Assembly: GCF_024713945.1 (NCBI RefSeq)
Contig: NC_134684.1
Location: 4,285,001 to 4,349,000 of the forward strand
From: Dermatophagoides farinae
Taxonomy: Eukaryota; Arthropoda; Arachnida; Sarcoptiformes; Pyroglyphidae
Direction: 5' to 3'
Length of the DNA: 64,000 bases
Part shown: one piece after another, positions 26,801-39,300 of the stretch
Layout: each line of letters opens with the position of its first letter
Numbering within the stretch: the first letter of the stretch is position 1
The notes under the pieces: model-generated
What the model was told of the DNA's origin: nothing
What the model saw: only the letters and a program-made list of their open reading frames with translations
The model's database searches: none
Program-made: the position numbers and the translations under genes

Positions 26801-29146
26801 GCTGATTTTTTTTCTTGTTTTTGCTTTGATTATTATTTTTGGGGATTTTTGGCTGGATGAACATCCCTGCCATAAATTTTCTCGCGTTTTTTTTTCATGA
26901 AAACTGACCATGTGGAACTTTCAATTTGATTGAAGATGAGAATTTCAGAATTTTTTCTTTTCTTTACACCGTCATTGGAGATGATGATGATGTCCCAATG
27001 ACCTGCAATCATCATCTTTGTGCACGCAAATCCTTCTCATTATACACGCACACACACACACAATGCACCAACAAAATGATGATTATTTATAATGATTATA
27101 AATGATGATGATGATGGTTGAATGGAGAGTGTATGTGAAGTGGTATGTGAATATGTGATATGTGAATCTGTGAATTGTTGTCGTTGATACGATTATTTGC
27201 TGTAATAACTGTACGCATATACATCAATCTTTATCATATTTTTTCTTGTTGTTTTGATCTGGATTGTTTTTGTTGGTTGGTGATTTACATTCAAAAATAT
27301 GATCAGATAATAACTAGATCAATATATATGGTGATGATTGACATGTAGTACATCATTGTTTGTTTTTGTTTTGCATAAAAACAATAATGATGGGGTGATG
27401 GTGATGATGATGATGATCTTAATCAAAGCAATAATCCCCATTAATAATGATCAGATATTTGATTCAACAGAGAATGTGTGATCCCCATTGTTTTTTGACC
27501 AATTTTACTATAGACTGGATTGTGTTTATCAGAGTTTATTAGATTTGGGTGAATGAAAAAAAGTTGAATGAGTTTTGTTTTTGTTTTCATTAAACTAGGC
27601 TACTCACCTAAAACATTTACAATGAGTAAAGATTATATTTTATGTTTTCATCAGTAATTTTTTCTAGCGTGTATTATTCTCAGGATCGATCACATTTACA
27701 AATTTTTTAAAATTTGATTTCATTCAATTCAATCATTGATCATTGCAGACATTTTCTTATATACTTACTTTGCATTGTGTTGGCTTTTCTGATTTTTTTT
27801 TTAGTTTGAGAATACTTTGAAAACATTTTTTTTCTTTTGTTCACTTCCCGCTCTCTACACATAATCATTATCATCATGACGATAATCTACTAAAGGCGGT
27901 CGTTTTTTCTATTTTGTCACTTGGTTTATTGTTTTTTAAATTTTTTTAAAATTTTCCGAGATGACCGGTTGGGGTACAAGATTAATCGTTTGATGATGAT
28001 GTGGATGTATGTGTAGAAAATTTCACAACCAAAGAGGTTGCTGTTTTCGTTGTTGCGGCTCTCATAATCGTCTTAGTCGTTCATCATCATTAAATAAACC
28101 ATTCATCCATAATCATCATTTCTTTTCACGCCGTTTCACTAGTAAAAATGTCATTTGAATTATGATGATGATTTCCAACGACAACAGCGACAACAACAAC
28201 AGCAACAAGTTCAAGGTCTTTCAAAAGGGGCGTCAAAGAAAAGGAAAAAAATCTTTAGATTTCATCTTGTTATCTAGATTCTTTTCTCTTTTCTCTTCCT
28301 TATCCACATTTTATTCTGTAGATTTATCTGAATGAATCCTTTGAAATAGATAAATCTTTAGAATCCGAATGGATGCTTAGTGGATGGAGTTTTAGTCCAT
28401 TATATTATTTCTTATATGTGAAATACAATCACAATGCAAATCTTTATGTCATTAGTTATCCGTTATCCGATATCTAGCAATATCATATTTTCCAAGATTT
28501 TGTCGACTACACTTTGTTGTTCACATCATCATATATAGAGATGTAATGGAATAACCATTTTAAAGTGTGCTCTCTCTCCCTCTCTGCATGGTTTTCTATT
28601 CATTCTAAAGATTTTTTTAATATTGAAATCCGGTCTCAGACAACAATATGATGATGATGAACAATAACAAATTTTTCATTTGTTTTTGACACCATAAAAT
28701 CAATCAATTTGGATTTCGTTTATACAATCACCAATAATAACAATCCATTGTATTTTAATAATTGTTAATTGTTAAAGATGATGATGATAGTTAAACTAGT
28801 CATAAGCAGCTTGTTACACTGCTGTAATTGTTTTGATCACTTTTTGTCCGCAATCAAAATGATTAAAATAGATTATTCTCATTATATGAGATGATAATTT
28901 AACTAGATGAAATATGATGATGATACATTTGTGAAACAGAAAAAAGGATTATCCTTCATGTGATGAAAGATTTTTTTCCATTTATTGTTGAGCAAAATGC
29001 GGACATGACATGTACATTTTTTAGTTCATAATTTGAATTTTCCATATATATCTCATTTGTATACAAAAAAAAACATCGATGGCGATATGCGAAAATGATG
29101 ATTATTTTCTTTCCTTTTTTCGATAGTGTAAATTGTTCTATTGTTC

Positions 29147-29148
<2 letters not shown>

Positions 29149-29178
<30 letters not shown>
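29149..29178. repeat. (CA)n microsatellite
   Basis: Fifteen uninterrupted CA units; the longest dinucleotide tract noticed in the window. Confidence 0.95.
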
Positions 29179-29181
<3 letters not shown>

Positions 29182-31006
29182 TGCAGAAACAGGTGTTGAT
29201 TGCCTACCTACCTGGATGTAAGATTTTTATTTGATTCAGCTTTGATCGTACTTTAAATTCATCATCATTATGTTATTGGTAACCTGTTTTTTCGTTGTTT
29301 TACATATCTTTTGATCTTTTGATCTTTCTTGAAACAAAACAAAAAATTCTAAAGCGAACGATATTTCGATATTGATCAACTGATGAAAGACATGAGATAT
29401 GTAGACTTTGATTATAGTCATTGAATTGAGAAGTGACCGGCTGACTGACATTGGAATATTGATTTTTCGTCAAAAGCTTCCTGTTGAATTTATCATATTT
29501 AAAATGACGATCAATATATGATGTATGTATCTGGTTCGATCATTGGTGAATTTGGCTGCTTAAAAACATTTATTCATTATTCATTCATTCTTAAATAATA
29601 ACCTATTGATTTGATTTGATGTGTGATATGTGTGTGTGTGTGTGTATGTTTGAAATGATGTTTCACCGTGTTTTTGTCGGTGATGTTGTCCAGTCATTTC
29701 ATTCAACTTAACCTAATATTATTTTACCCCAAAAAACAGAAAAACAACAGCAACGATGATGTTTTTTTTTATTGATTGAACACTGTAAATAACAATAAGA
29801 AATCATTATTGTTAAAGAAATGACGATGATGATCAGCATCATCGATTTGCTCCAATTTTGATCAATCGATTTTTGTTGTAGAATCGAGCCACTTTTCTGT
29901 CGTTTTTTCTTATTTTTATTTTTTCCTTTTTTGTCTGAATAATTTTCTCCAATCATCCAATGATCACAACAGATTTGATGAATTTAAAATTGGATAATCT
30001 TGAGTTGTTCAAGGTCTTTTTCGCTTTTTTTTTGCATGAAGAAAAACCAAATTCAAGATCCTCACCATCATTATTATTATTGTCACATTAACCGACATTA
30101 ACCATGAACTATTTTGGTAGAAGCGGTCATCAAACAGCCAGAAGAAAAACATTATCATGATGATAATGATGATTAGATGCATTTCTGATGTCGGTTGTGA
30201 ATCTTTTCGTTTCTTTTTTTATTTCACCGGTCACACACACACGCAAGCACACACGAACATCGTTGAAAACCACAGCTGTAGCTTTAGATTTATTGTCATA
30301 ATATATGTTTTTCCTTCCCCCTTTCGTTTCTAAACAACATTTTGGATGTAAACAAATCCTAGAAAAAAATAAAAAAACGATTTTTAATTCCCATTCATCC
30401 ATTGTAATTGTTTCGTTTATGTATGTGAACATCATTGGGTTGTCTGACATAATTTTTCCTCCTTTCTTTCCATTATTTGTTCTAGATTCTGTAATCGTTT
30501 GCGTAATTGCATTTTTCTTTGATTATATTGAGGGTTATGTTGCAACGAAATGTTTGTTTAAAATGACAATTAAATCCATCCACATCCAATTAAGTTTATC
30601 ATTGTGTGTTGCACTCATATTATTATATCAAGGTAGAATATGTAAAGGTTTTGAGCTGTTTCCAGAATATCATGTTTTTTTTCTATTTTCGATATGAATA
30701 AATGGCAAACACATACCCTACACATACCAATAAGCAATTATTGCTAAGACACAAGTCACATTGAACAGAGAAAATGTTCATTTTTCACCATGTTTTTTTC
30801 TGGTTGACTTGTGTTCATTTTTTTTTCTTTCTTTGACATAAATCTGTTCATTCATCCCACTGTCGTATGACAACAACGTTCATGTGCATGTTACATATGA
30901 TTTATGATAAATTATGTTTAATCATCATTCAATTCAATGTCGGATCATGTTAGATAAATTAATTTTTTGTTATTTTTGCAGAAAAAATGCTGTATAAATA
31001 TAAGCA

Positions 31007-31069
31007 GTCAACATTAAGAAGATAATGTTTTTGTCCCCATCTCTTGATTATACAATTCTTAATGTTGAC
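31007..31069. other. Perfect 14-bp inverted repeat (hairpin candidate)
   Basis: Arm 31007-31020 (GTCAACATTAAGAA) is the exact reverse complement of arm 31056-31069, with a 35-nt spacer. A further ATAAT/ATTAT pairing lies just inside, after an asymmetric bulge. The size resembles a small precursor hairpin. I do not recognise a known microRNA. It may be chance in AT-rich DNA. Confidence 0.6.
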
Positions 31070-32970
31070 CATTTTTCGAATGTGTCTGTGTATATTTTTT
31101 TTCTAACTTTGGGGCAAAGGGTTCAAAAAAATCATAACCATAATCGTTATAAGTATTGAAAGACAGTCATCATTGTTTGAATGTAATAACTTTACTTTAT
31201 TTGACCAAAATGAATTTGATTTTAATCACGAAAATCATTTTTTTCTTGTTTTGGGTTATTATGCTTATAACACCTGTGATAAGTGTTTGCTATATAGTAT
31301 ATAGTAATTATAATTATAATAATTCCAACAATTTATCAACTTCATGTAATGAATAAGTTTTTCTCTCGGGAAGATTCTTTACATGAGATAGACGTCAGCA
31401 TTTGATTTTTTTCACCTCTTTGATTATGATAGAGTTTTGTGGGTGAATAACGATGAATAAACGTTCATTCAGTTCATTCACATCCGTATTCGAAATTCGA
31501 TCATCATTTTGATGATGGTCACGAATAAGAATTGGGGCAAGAATTATTAACTGCTTCTGCTGTTTGTTGATGTTTTCTATAAAATTTTGGTCATCTGGAA
31601 ATCTTAGAAAATATGAGCTATTATTATAACGACAACAAACAACAACAACATCAAATTGGTTTTTCTCGAAATGATGCGGTGGTGTGATGTTGACACCTGT
31701 CTGTTTTTTGTTGGTTAGTCGATTGGTCTGTGGGTGATTTCTGTCTCATCATTTAATTTTCAATCGGTTGTTTTGATGATGATCAGAGAATAAGCAAAAG
31801 AAAAATTCAGACTTGAAGATTATTTTACTTTGAAAAAAGGCTTAATTTGGATATATGATTATCTTCGAGAATGATATTTGAAGTATTATATCAATCGCGG
31901 ATTAGGTTTTTCTTGTCTATAATTTTAGTCATTTTTAAATTAATTTGTTTTTTATTTTATTTATTCACCAACAAAAAAGATGATTAGTTAATGATTGTCG
32001 GTTGTGTTTAGCCTTTAGCGTCTGATTTGATCATTGATTCCTGATTACATGATTACCGTTCTCTGTGATTATTTGATCTGAATTTATTTTGATTTCAACC
32101 GCAACAGTAATATCAATTATCTATCCATCGATCAGATTGAAAATCAATTGAAAAAAATTATTTTTTAATTTGCTCATTTAAATCTTCTTTTTAATTTAAT
32201 TCAATTAAATCATCTATATCCTTAATTCAGTCTAATCTAATTGGTTTTTTATTGGTTTTTTGTTTGTAAATGTTTTGCATTTTTGTTTCATTTATCTCGT
32301 ATTGTTCGTATGTCAGTTGCTGGTTATTATTATTATCATCATCATCATTATTTTTCCATTTGACATTTACCGTTTGTTGATTTCCTGCATATACAAAACA
32401 CAATTTTAGTCTATGTATTTGAATAGGAAAAAATTGTCTCGTTTTTTTTATTTCTAGTAATTTTTTCATTATCATTATTATTCTCTCTATAATCTATTGT
32501 GGAGATAAGAATGGAAGAAAAGAGTGAATGAAGTGAAAAAAATTGACCATCACAACAGACATTTGCGATAGAGATAAAGACAATGAACCGTTAGATTAAA
32601 TATCATCATCTGTGAATATGTGATACTCCATTCAACAGAAGATTGCAGTACCGTAAAGTACCACTAGTTTTGATTTGGTATTTCTCTCTTTTGAATAATG
32701 ATCATTTTGTATCCTGTGTTCTTGTCATTTCTTTTGAACAAATTGAATGTCTGAGCCAGCGACAACAACATGGAGAATGTGTGCAGAATTAAAAGAGAAA
32801 ACCCTATCAACATTACCGACCGCCTTTAATTTTTTTTTCTCTTTTTTTTACCATAGACTAAGTGCTTTTTTAACAGTTTTCGAAGAAAAGAGAATCATCA
32901 ACATCATCATCGATTCCCGTAAATACTCGAAAATGAACCAGAGTCGACCTTACCAAATCGGATTCGATAA

Positions 32971-33001
32971 AAACCGTAATGTTATCCAACCATTACGGTT
33001 T
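32971..33001. other. Perfect 11-bp inverted repeat upstream of PAN-ZP gene
   Basis: AAACCGTAATG at 32971-32981 pairs with CATTACGGTTT at 32991-33001 across a 9-nt loop, about 360 bp upstream of the ATG of the + strand PAN-ZP gene. It is less AT-rich than most local palindromes. It could be a structured 5' leader element or a dimer-binding site. Confidence 0.6.
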
Positions 33002-33360
33002 AGTTTGTCTTTCGAAATCGATTGTGTGTTTGTGTGTTGAATGTTGAATATTCGCATGACCGATACTGTTTTTTTTTTATTTGTTTGTCACTTTTTGTTT
33101 GTCTTTGTCGTTCTCTGAATAACATTATTTCCGTAAAAGTTTTTTTTTGTTTCCCGTAAAATTTGTTTTTTTGCCAAATCAATCACCGAAAAAAAAGAAT
33201 TTGCTTGATGCGTGATTCGTCTATAAGAAATTGATCGATTTTCTGATCGAGATCTAATTTTCAAGACGAAAATCGCTTTTTTCTTCGCTTTTTCTTGTAA
33301 AACAGTGATTGATTGAAGAAAATATTGAAATCTTAATTTTTTCCATTTTTGGTCGAAAAA

Positions 33361-36300
33361 ATGATGATGCTACACAAAGAGCAACTTGTTGGAACAAGAT
33401 CATCATTATCAGTATTATCAATATCAAAATCAATGATGATTTTCGTCATAATCAAATGTTCAATTCTTCTATTTGCTTCAATTTGCACCACTAGTCATGC
33501 ACAACAAATTCAAGATCAAAGTAAGTTTTTATGTTCAATTTTTTGCTCACACAGATATATAAATAAATCAATTGATTAAGGTTGATTAGATTTAATTAAC
33601 ATTTGTAAATGATGATGGTTTTGAGATTTTGAGATTAACTAAGATTTCTAAGAAACACTTGAACACTTGTCATCTGCAGAGACATAGGTCATTGAATGTG
33701 ATTATATGACCATCCCCCATGTTTTCAACAAACCATCAACACAAAAAAAAACTTTCAAGTCTTTTGAATGTGATAATATTGATGATGAATAGTTTTGTTC
33801 TTTTTTCTTGATCCATATTGTATTCAACATTTCAAACATTTTCTATTTCTATTCCTTTTTATATCAAATGATGATGATTTCAATCACTGTGATTATCAAA
33901 TTGAAAATAATCAAATCCAGACTATAGAAAGAAAGTCGGTGTTGGCTTGTTTTTGAAGCACTGAAAGACAAGGATAAAAAATGTCCATTGTTTATGTATA
34001 AACATTCATCACTTAGGATTGATCTCATTTCATCGTTGTTGTTGTTGTTGTTGTTGTTGAAAAAGTAACCATTCATTCATTCATTCATTCATTCTCTTAT
34101 TGATGATGGTGATTCTTACCAGTAATCAAAACGATTAGCCTGTCAATTTTTTACATACTCACCGTCGTGTCAATGTCTTCAAGCAATATTATCACAAACA
34201 AAATGTTCATTTTCTTTCAAATCCATTATCATTAACATTGATAGATATCATTTTGGAAAAAATGGTTACACCGGTTTCGTTTCGTTTCTTTTTTTTGACA
34301 TTTGAATTGAATGATATGATGCGATTACATTATTATCATCATCATGATCATCATCTTAGTGTAGCACCTACATGGTACATTTACATAAAATTTCGTAATC
34401 AAATTAGCATCATTTTCTTTTGAATCGGTCAGATTTTTTTCGTTGTGGTTAGTAGTAGTTGGTAGTTTATAGTTTAAAAATGAATTTTTCTCAATGATCA
34501 CATTGTCGATCGATTTTTGGCATTTTCGACGGTGTTAACCTGAATTTCTTTTTTTTCTTGTTTCCCAAACACTGTATCTAAATGAATTGAACATTGAATT
34601 ATTATTATTGAAATAATTCAAGTGTTGATTATGTGAAAAAAACTACTCAAGATGGATGGTTATAGACATAATAATGAGTGAAGAAAAAATAATTCGAATC
34701 ACTAATAAACGAACAGAAAAAAAGAAGTTCAAAGGTGGTAATATGGGCTTGATGTTGTTGAGAGAGAGAGAGAGAATAAGTGTTTATCAGCACATTTGAT
34801 CTATCTATATAGAGAGCTAATTTGTTTCTCTTGAAACACTCAAAACGAGCAACACTTTGCCCATTTAGACACACAAACACACAATATCTCGATTATGAAC
34901 ATTTCAAATCACATTTTCTTACGAGGAAATTGCTGTTTTTTTTCTTAAAACAAAAAAATGGCACGGAAAAATTAATTTTTTGGTTCTTCCTTGTGCCATA
35001 TCTATCTATCATGTGTGTGTGTGACTAAAAATTTGATCAAATATGAATCTTTTTTCACACAGGCGAAATTCTCTCATAACGTGATTGTGATTCAATTTTT
35101 GTTCTTGATCGACTAATTTATGATTCTTGGGTTTAATTCATTCTCATCATAAATTCTCTTTTTCGATATGATATTGTTAATTTTTTTTTCTGGAGTTGAT
35201 TTGTTCGCACAATTTAATCACACATATAGTATATGATGATGATGATTTAATCGTTTTTTTTCGAAAAATTTTTTTGTACTAATTGAAAACAACCATTAGA
35301 TTGGATTTTTTTTCACATCGATTGTGATAAAAATCATCATATTTCAAGCTTGTCGTTTTTATTATCGTCATCATCATCATCATCAGATCAATTATTTATC
35401 TATGTTGTTGTTTTATGACCTTTGACTATTTTTTTTTTTTAATAATCATAATAAACCACCACCACTTTTATCAAGAACAGCATGTGATGCCAAAAACTGA
35501 TGATGATGATAAATTCTTTCGGGAAAAATGTTCAGCTTTAGTGAAAGACTTGAATTTTTTTTTGCTTCCCATATCTATTCATTTATCTTCCATATGGATG
35601 AAAATCTCTAAAACAAAGATCAGCTTTTTTGGTTTAATTTTTTGGTTCTCACAAACTGATGTTGGAAATGAATTTGATGGGTGCCACACATGTAATGTTT
35701 GTTTGTTTTTTTGAAAAATTTATTTTCTAAAAAATTTAAAATAAACATTCAAGACAACTGATTGAATAAATATTGCTGTCCAGTGCATTTGTCCTAGATT
35801 AACGATAATTGTTGTTATTGTTTTAGATTTTCCTTTTTGTTGACATTATTTTGAATTTTGAATTTTAAATTTCAAATTTTAAATCGTATATACCCTCTTT
35901 CTCTTTGTGTTTGAGTGTGTGTGTGTGTGTGTTTTCGAGTTATTTGTGTTTGGTGTGGCCTGTTGACTGATGGTATGTTCGTGTTTGTTCCGTTTAAATT
36001 CATGGTCGACCTGTTTATGAAACACAACACTTTTTTAATGTTCAAGTTTTTAATTACATCAAGAATAATGATCATTTTAGGAAGATGTCGGATTTTTAAT
36101 CGATTCAAGTTGATTTTATTGTTTGTTGAATTTCGATAAATCGAATGAAATTAATGTGATCGATCGATCACTAAATGATATATTTATCGTTTGTTTGTTT
36201 GTTTGTTCATTTCAAATTGATTGCCATCACCATCATCATCACCATTAATCATTTATCACCTTTTCAGTGATGATGATTAATGTCAATAAAATTGATTGTT

Positions 36301-39300
36301 GATAATAGATTTTTTTCTTATTTTATCATTCAATAGTATGAATTTTGTGATGAAATGAGAAAGGCACGATCTAGCACATGAGCGAGCATTAGTTTCATAT
36401 TTAATTTGTGCTAAATGTGTTTGTGTGTTTCTGCTTGACCACCAACGATTTATGCATAATATGGATGTATTTCATTTCTCAATGTTCATGATCGATGATC
36501 ATTGATTGATAATAATCGTCGTTTATTGCATATCATTAGCAATTTTTTTTCTAATCAATAAACTTGTGATCTAATATAAAATTATGAATAAATCATCATC
36601 AGGTCGATTAGATCCGATTATTTAACCGATAGTAGAATTTAATTTATTTGCTATTTGCTACTAGATTTAATTTGATTATAATTACGACAATCAATTCTCC
36701 ATCATCACGTTATTGATCATGATTGATGTTATTTATATTGACCGATAAGATAGAGTCTCGAGTCATTCTATTTAAGTTTATCAATTTATCAATAATAATT
36801 TTTTTTTGATTAGTCATTATGTGATTTGCACCTTTTTTCGTATTACTAGAAATAAATTATATATATATAGTCATGATACTAGTCATTGTTATAATTTTGT
36901 TCATTTTTTATTGTAATAATTTTTGGTCATCCGATTATTGGTACTTGTGAATTGTTTTCAAACAATATTTCGAAATGATTTACAATACTAAATACGAAAA
37001 TAATAACCATCTTGATGATGATGATATATGGTATGTGGTATATATTTTTTCATAGATAACCTTGACCTTGAACTTGAAATTTTGACATAGTTTCCGAAAA
37101 ATCCATACCTTAACAATTTTGTTCATTTCATGGCTTACATGGATAATGTTTGTTTTGTTTGTTTATAATATCCATTTCCAGATTATCATCATTATGATCA
37201 TATCATATGGTTCACATTAATTTCAATTGTTGTCTTTGTTATCATCATTTTCATTATTATTTGAGGATCATTACATTCAAATTAAAATTAACTAGATCGT
37301 TGGGTTCTTTCATGTTCACATTTATCATCAGTGAAAATAATGATCGTTATGGTTGGATAATTTTGAAAACCTGCCCTTCAGCACATGGACTACCATCTGG
37401 CCCGAAATTTCTTTTTATTCTCATGTTTTGGTCATATTTTCATTCAGATCATGATGAGATTTCATTCATTAGATATTGTCATTATTATTGCCGTTATCGA
37501 GAGCCCTAGTATAGTATATTCTAAAGAATTTTTAATGATCCTGAACATGGCCATAGTAACATATTTGCATAGTAGATATTCTTCTCTTTAAACTGAATGG
37601 ACATTTATTAATCTGGCCAATAGCGAATTTTTTCAATTACAGTGAGATAATCTTTTGCTGTTGTTTGTCTTGTCGTTTTCACATTCACGTTTTCTCTCTC
37701 TCTCTCTCTCTCTCTCTATTTACCCGGTTGTTGAGGTTATTTTGATTATGTTTTCTCATCATTATCATGATGACAATCATCCAAAATAAACAGGCAAGAA
37801 AATGTATTGTATTAATAATTAGATCAAGTTCTTTGAAGAGAGTAAAAAAATTTATTATTCATACATTCAACATTGCGAGAATTTTTTCTTTCATTTAATT
37901 ATTGTTGATATTATCATATATAAGAGTTGTCACAATTCCGGATATATTGCTCACATTTCAATATGATTATACTTCATCATTGTCAATGCTTGCGCTTATC
38001 TTTTATGACCAACTTATTTTTGTTAAATTAAAGTTTGTTTTGTTTTTTTTATTATTATTGAAACCTTATGATTCTATTGTTTTTTTTTTCTCATTTCATA
38101 TTACTGTCACACCTTATGGTTACATAATTATTGTGCAATAAAAAACTGTTCTGCTCAATAATGATTATTCATTTAATGTAGAACCAGATAGAACCAGAAT
38201 GGTGATATCAAATATCGTTGTTGCTGATTCGTTGAGAATTTTTTCATCATATTATTTGGCTACCTGTTTTTTTTTGTTCGTTGGCTTGTTGCTCTTTCCC
38301 TTTATAGTAGGATATTGTGTATTTTATACAATATTTTATTTTGTTTGTCATCATCATTTTGTTACTGTTGTTGACTGTGATAAAAAAACGTAAGTTTTTT
38401 ATCTTTCTGATTGGTAATAATAAGATGGTTGAACTTGTTACTTATGTGATGGTTACTTACCTTAGCAGCCAGGTTTGTTCACTGAAATGAATGAACGCAT
38501 GACTGGTGCCAATTAGATTTTTTCCTTTTTTTCCATGAATATTAGTGTCGAAAAGACTTTATATCTTCCTGTGTGGACATGGAAGAGAAGGTATTAAATA
38601 TGTGTTGTTTATGATGGTGTTTATTGTGTTATATACACTGAATTGATGAATATGATGAAAAAGACCAAAAATCTTTATATGCATCAATCAATGAGAGAGA
38701 GAGGTGAAATAAAATGAAACAGATGACATTTTCTCTCTCTCTCTCTCTCTTTTTACTTCTTAACAATGACATATGCCAGTCACTTTTTCTCCTTTTCTTT
38801 TTTGTTTAATTGGTTTCCGAAACATTTTTTTCTTTACAATCATCACCGCTCATCGTTCAATCATCATTTGTCAATGAATGATGAGTATGATTATCTCAAT
38901 TCTGTCCCTTCTTTTCTTTTATCTTTTCGCTTGACAACCAATTTTTCAACAAAAAAACTGATTCCTTCCGGTTAAATCATAAATTTGTCACCTTGAATAG
39001 AATGAATTGATCAACGCCAAGGTTATGACACATTCATTGATGATAATGATGGCCCAAATACTGATTCATATATGACAAATGATGATGATGATGACCTTTT
39101 GAGAATTCTTTTATTTTTCCGGTATTTGTTGGTTGTTTGTTGTTCAAAATAATTGGTGGGAACTTTTCATATTTTTCTTTTCTCAATCATCATACTTATG
39201 TCGTTGACAAGTTTTCATTATTTCATGATTATTATATGGCTATGGTTATATTTTCCTAGCCCTTTTTTCATAGTTCATATTCGATCAAATCATTTCTTCT

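Larger units (their letters stand above)
16888..33360. other. 16.5 kb gene-poor, microsatellite-rich region
   Basis: I find no credible coding exon. Open frames stay below about 130 codons, are hydrophobic or low in complexity, and overlap frames on the other strand. The DNA is AT-rich, dense in GAT/CAT runs, poly-T/A and dinucleotide tracts. Notable items are listed separately: (GA)n at 19133, (TG)n at 20800, (CA)n at 29149, a 14-bp hairpin at 31007-31069 and an 11-bp hairpin at 32971-33001. It separates the divergent FMR1-family and PAN-ZP promoters, so distal regulatory elements or a non-coding transcript are possible but not shown. Confidence 0.6.

Noticed and set aside
29384-29406. TGAAAGACATG followed by AGATATG, resembling the 5' half of miR-71
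   Set aside because: Only the first 11 bases agree with the remembered miR-71 sequence, and I see no complementary arm nearby to form a precursor hairpin.
30305-30697. 130-codon + strand open frame, hydrophobic
   Set aside because: It has no recognisable domain, is Phe/Ile-rich from poly-T, and overlaps a minus-strand frame of similar length. It is likely chance in AT-rich DNA.
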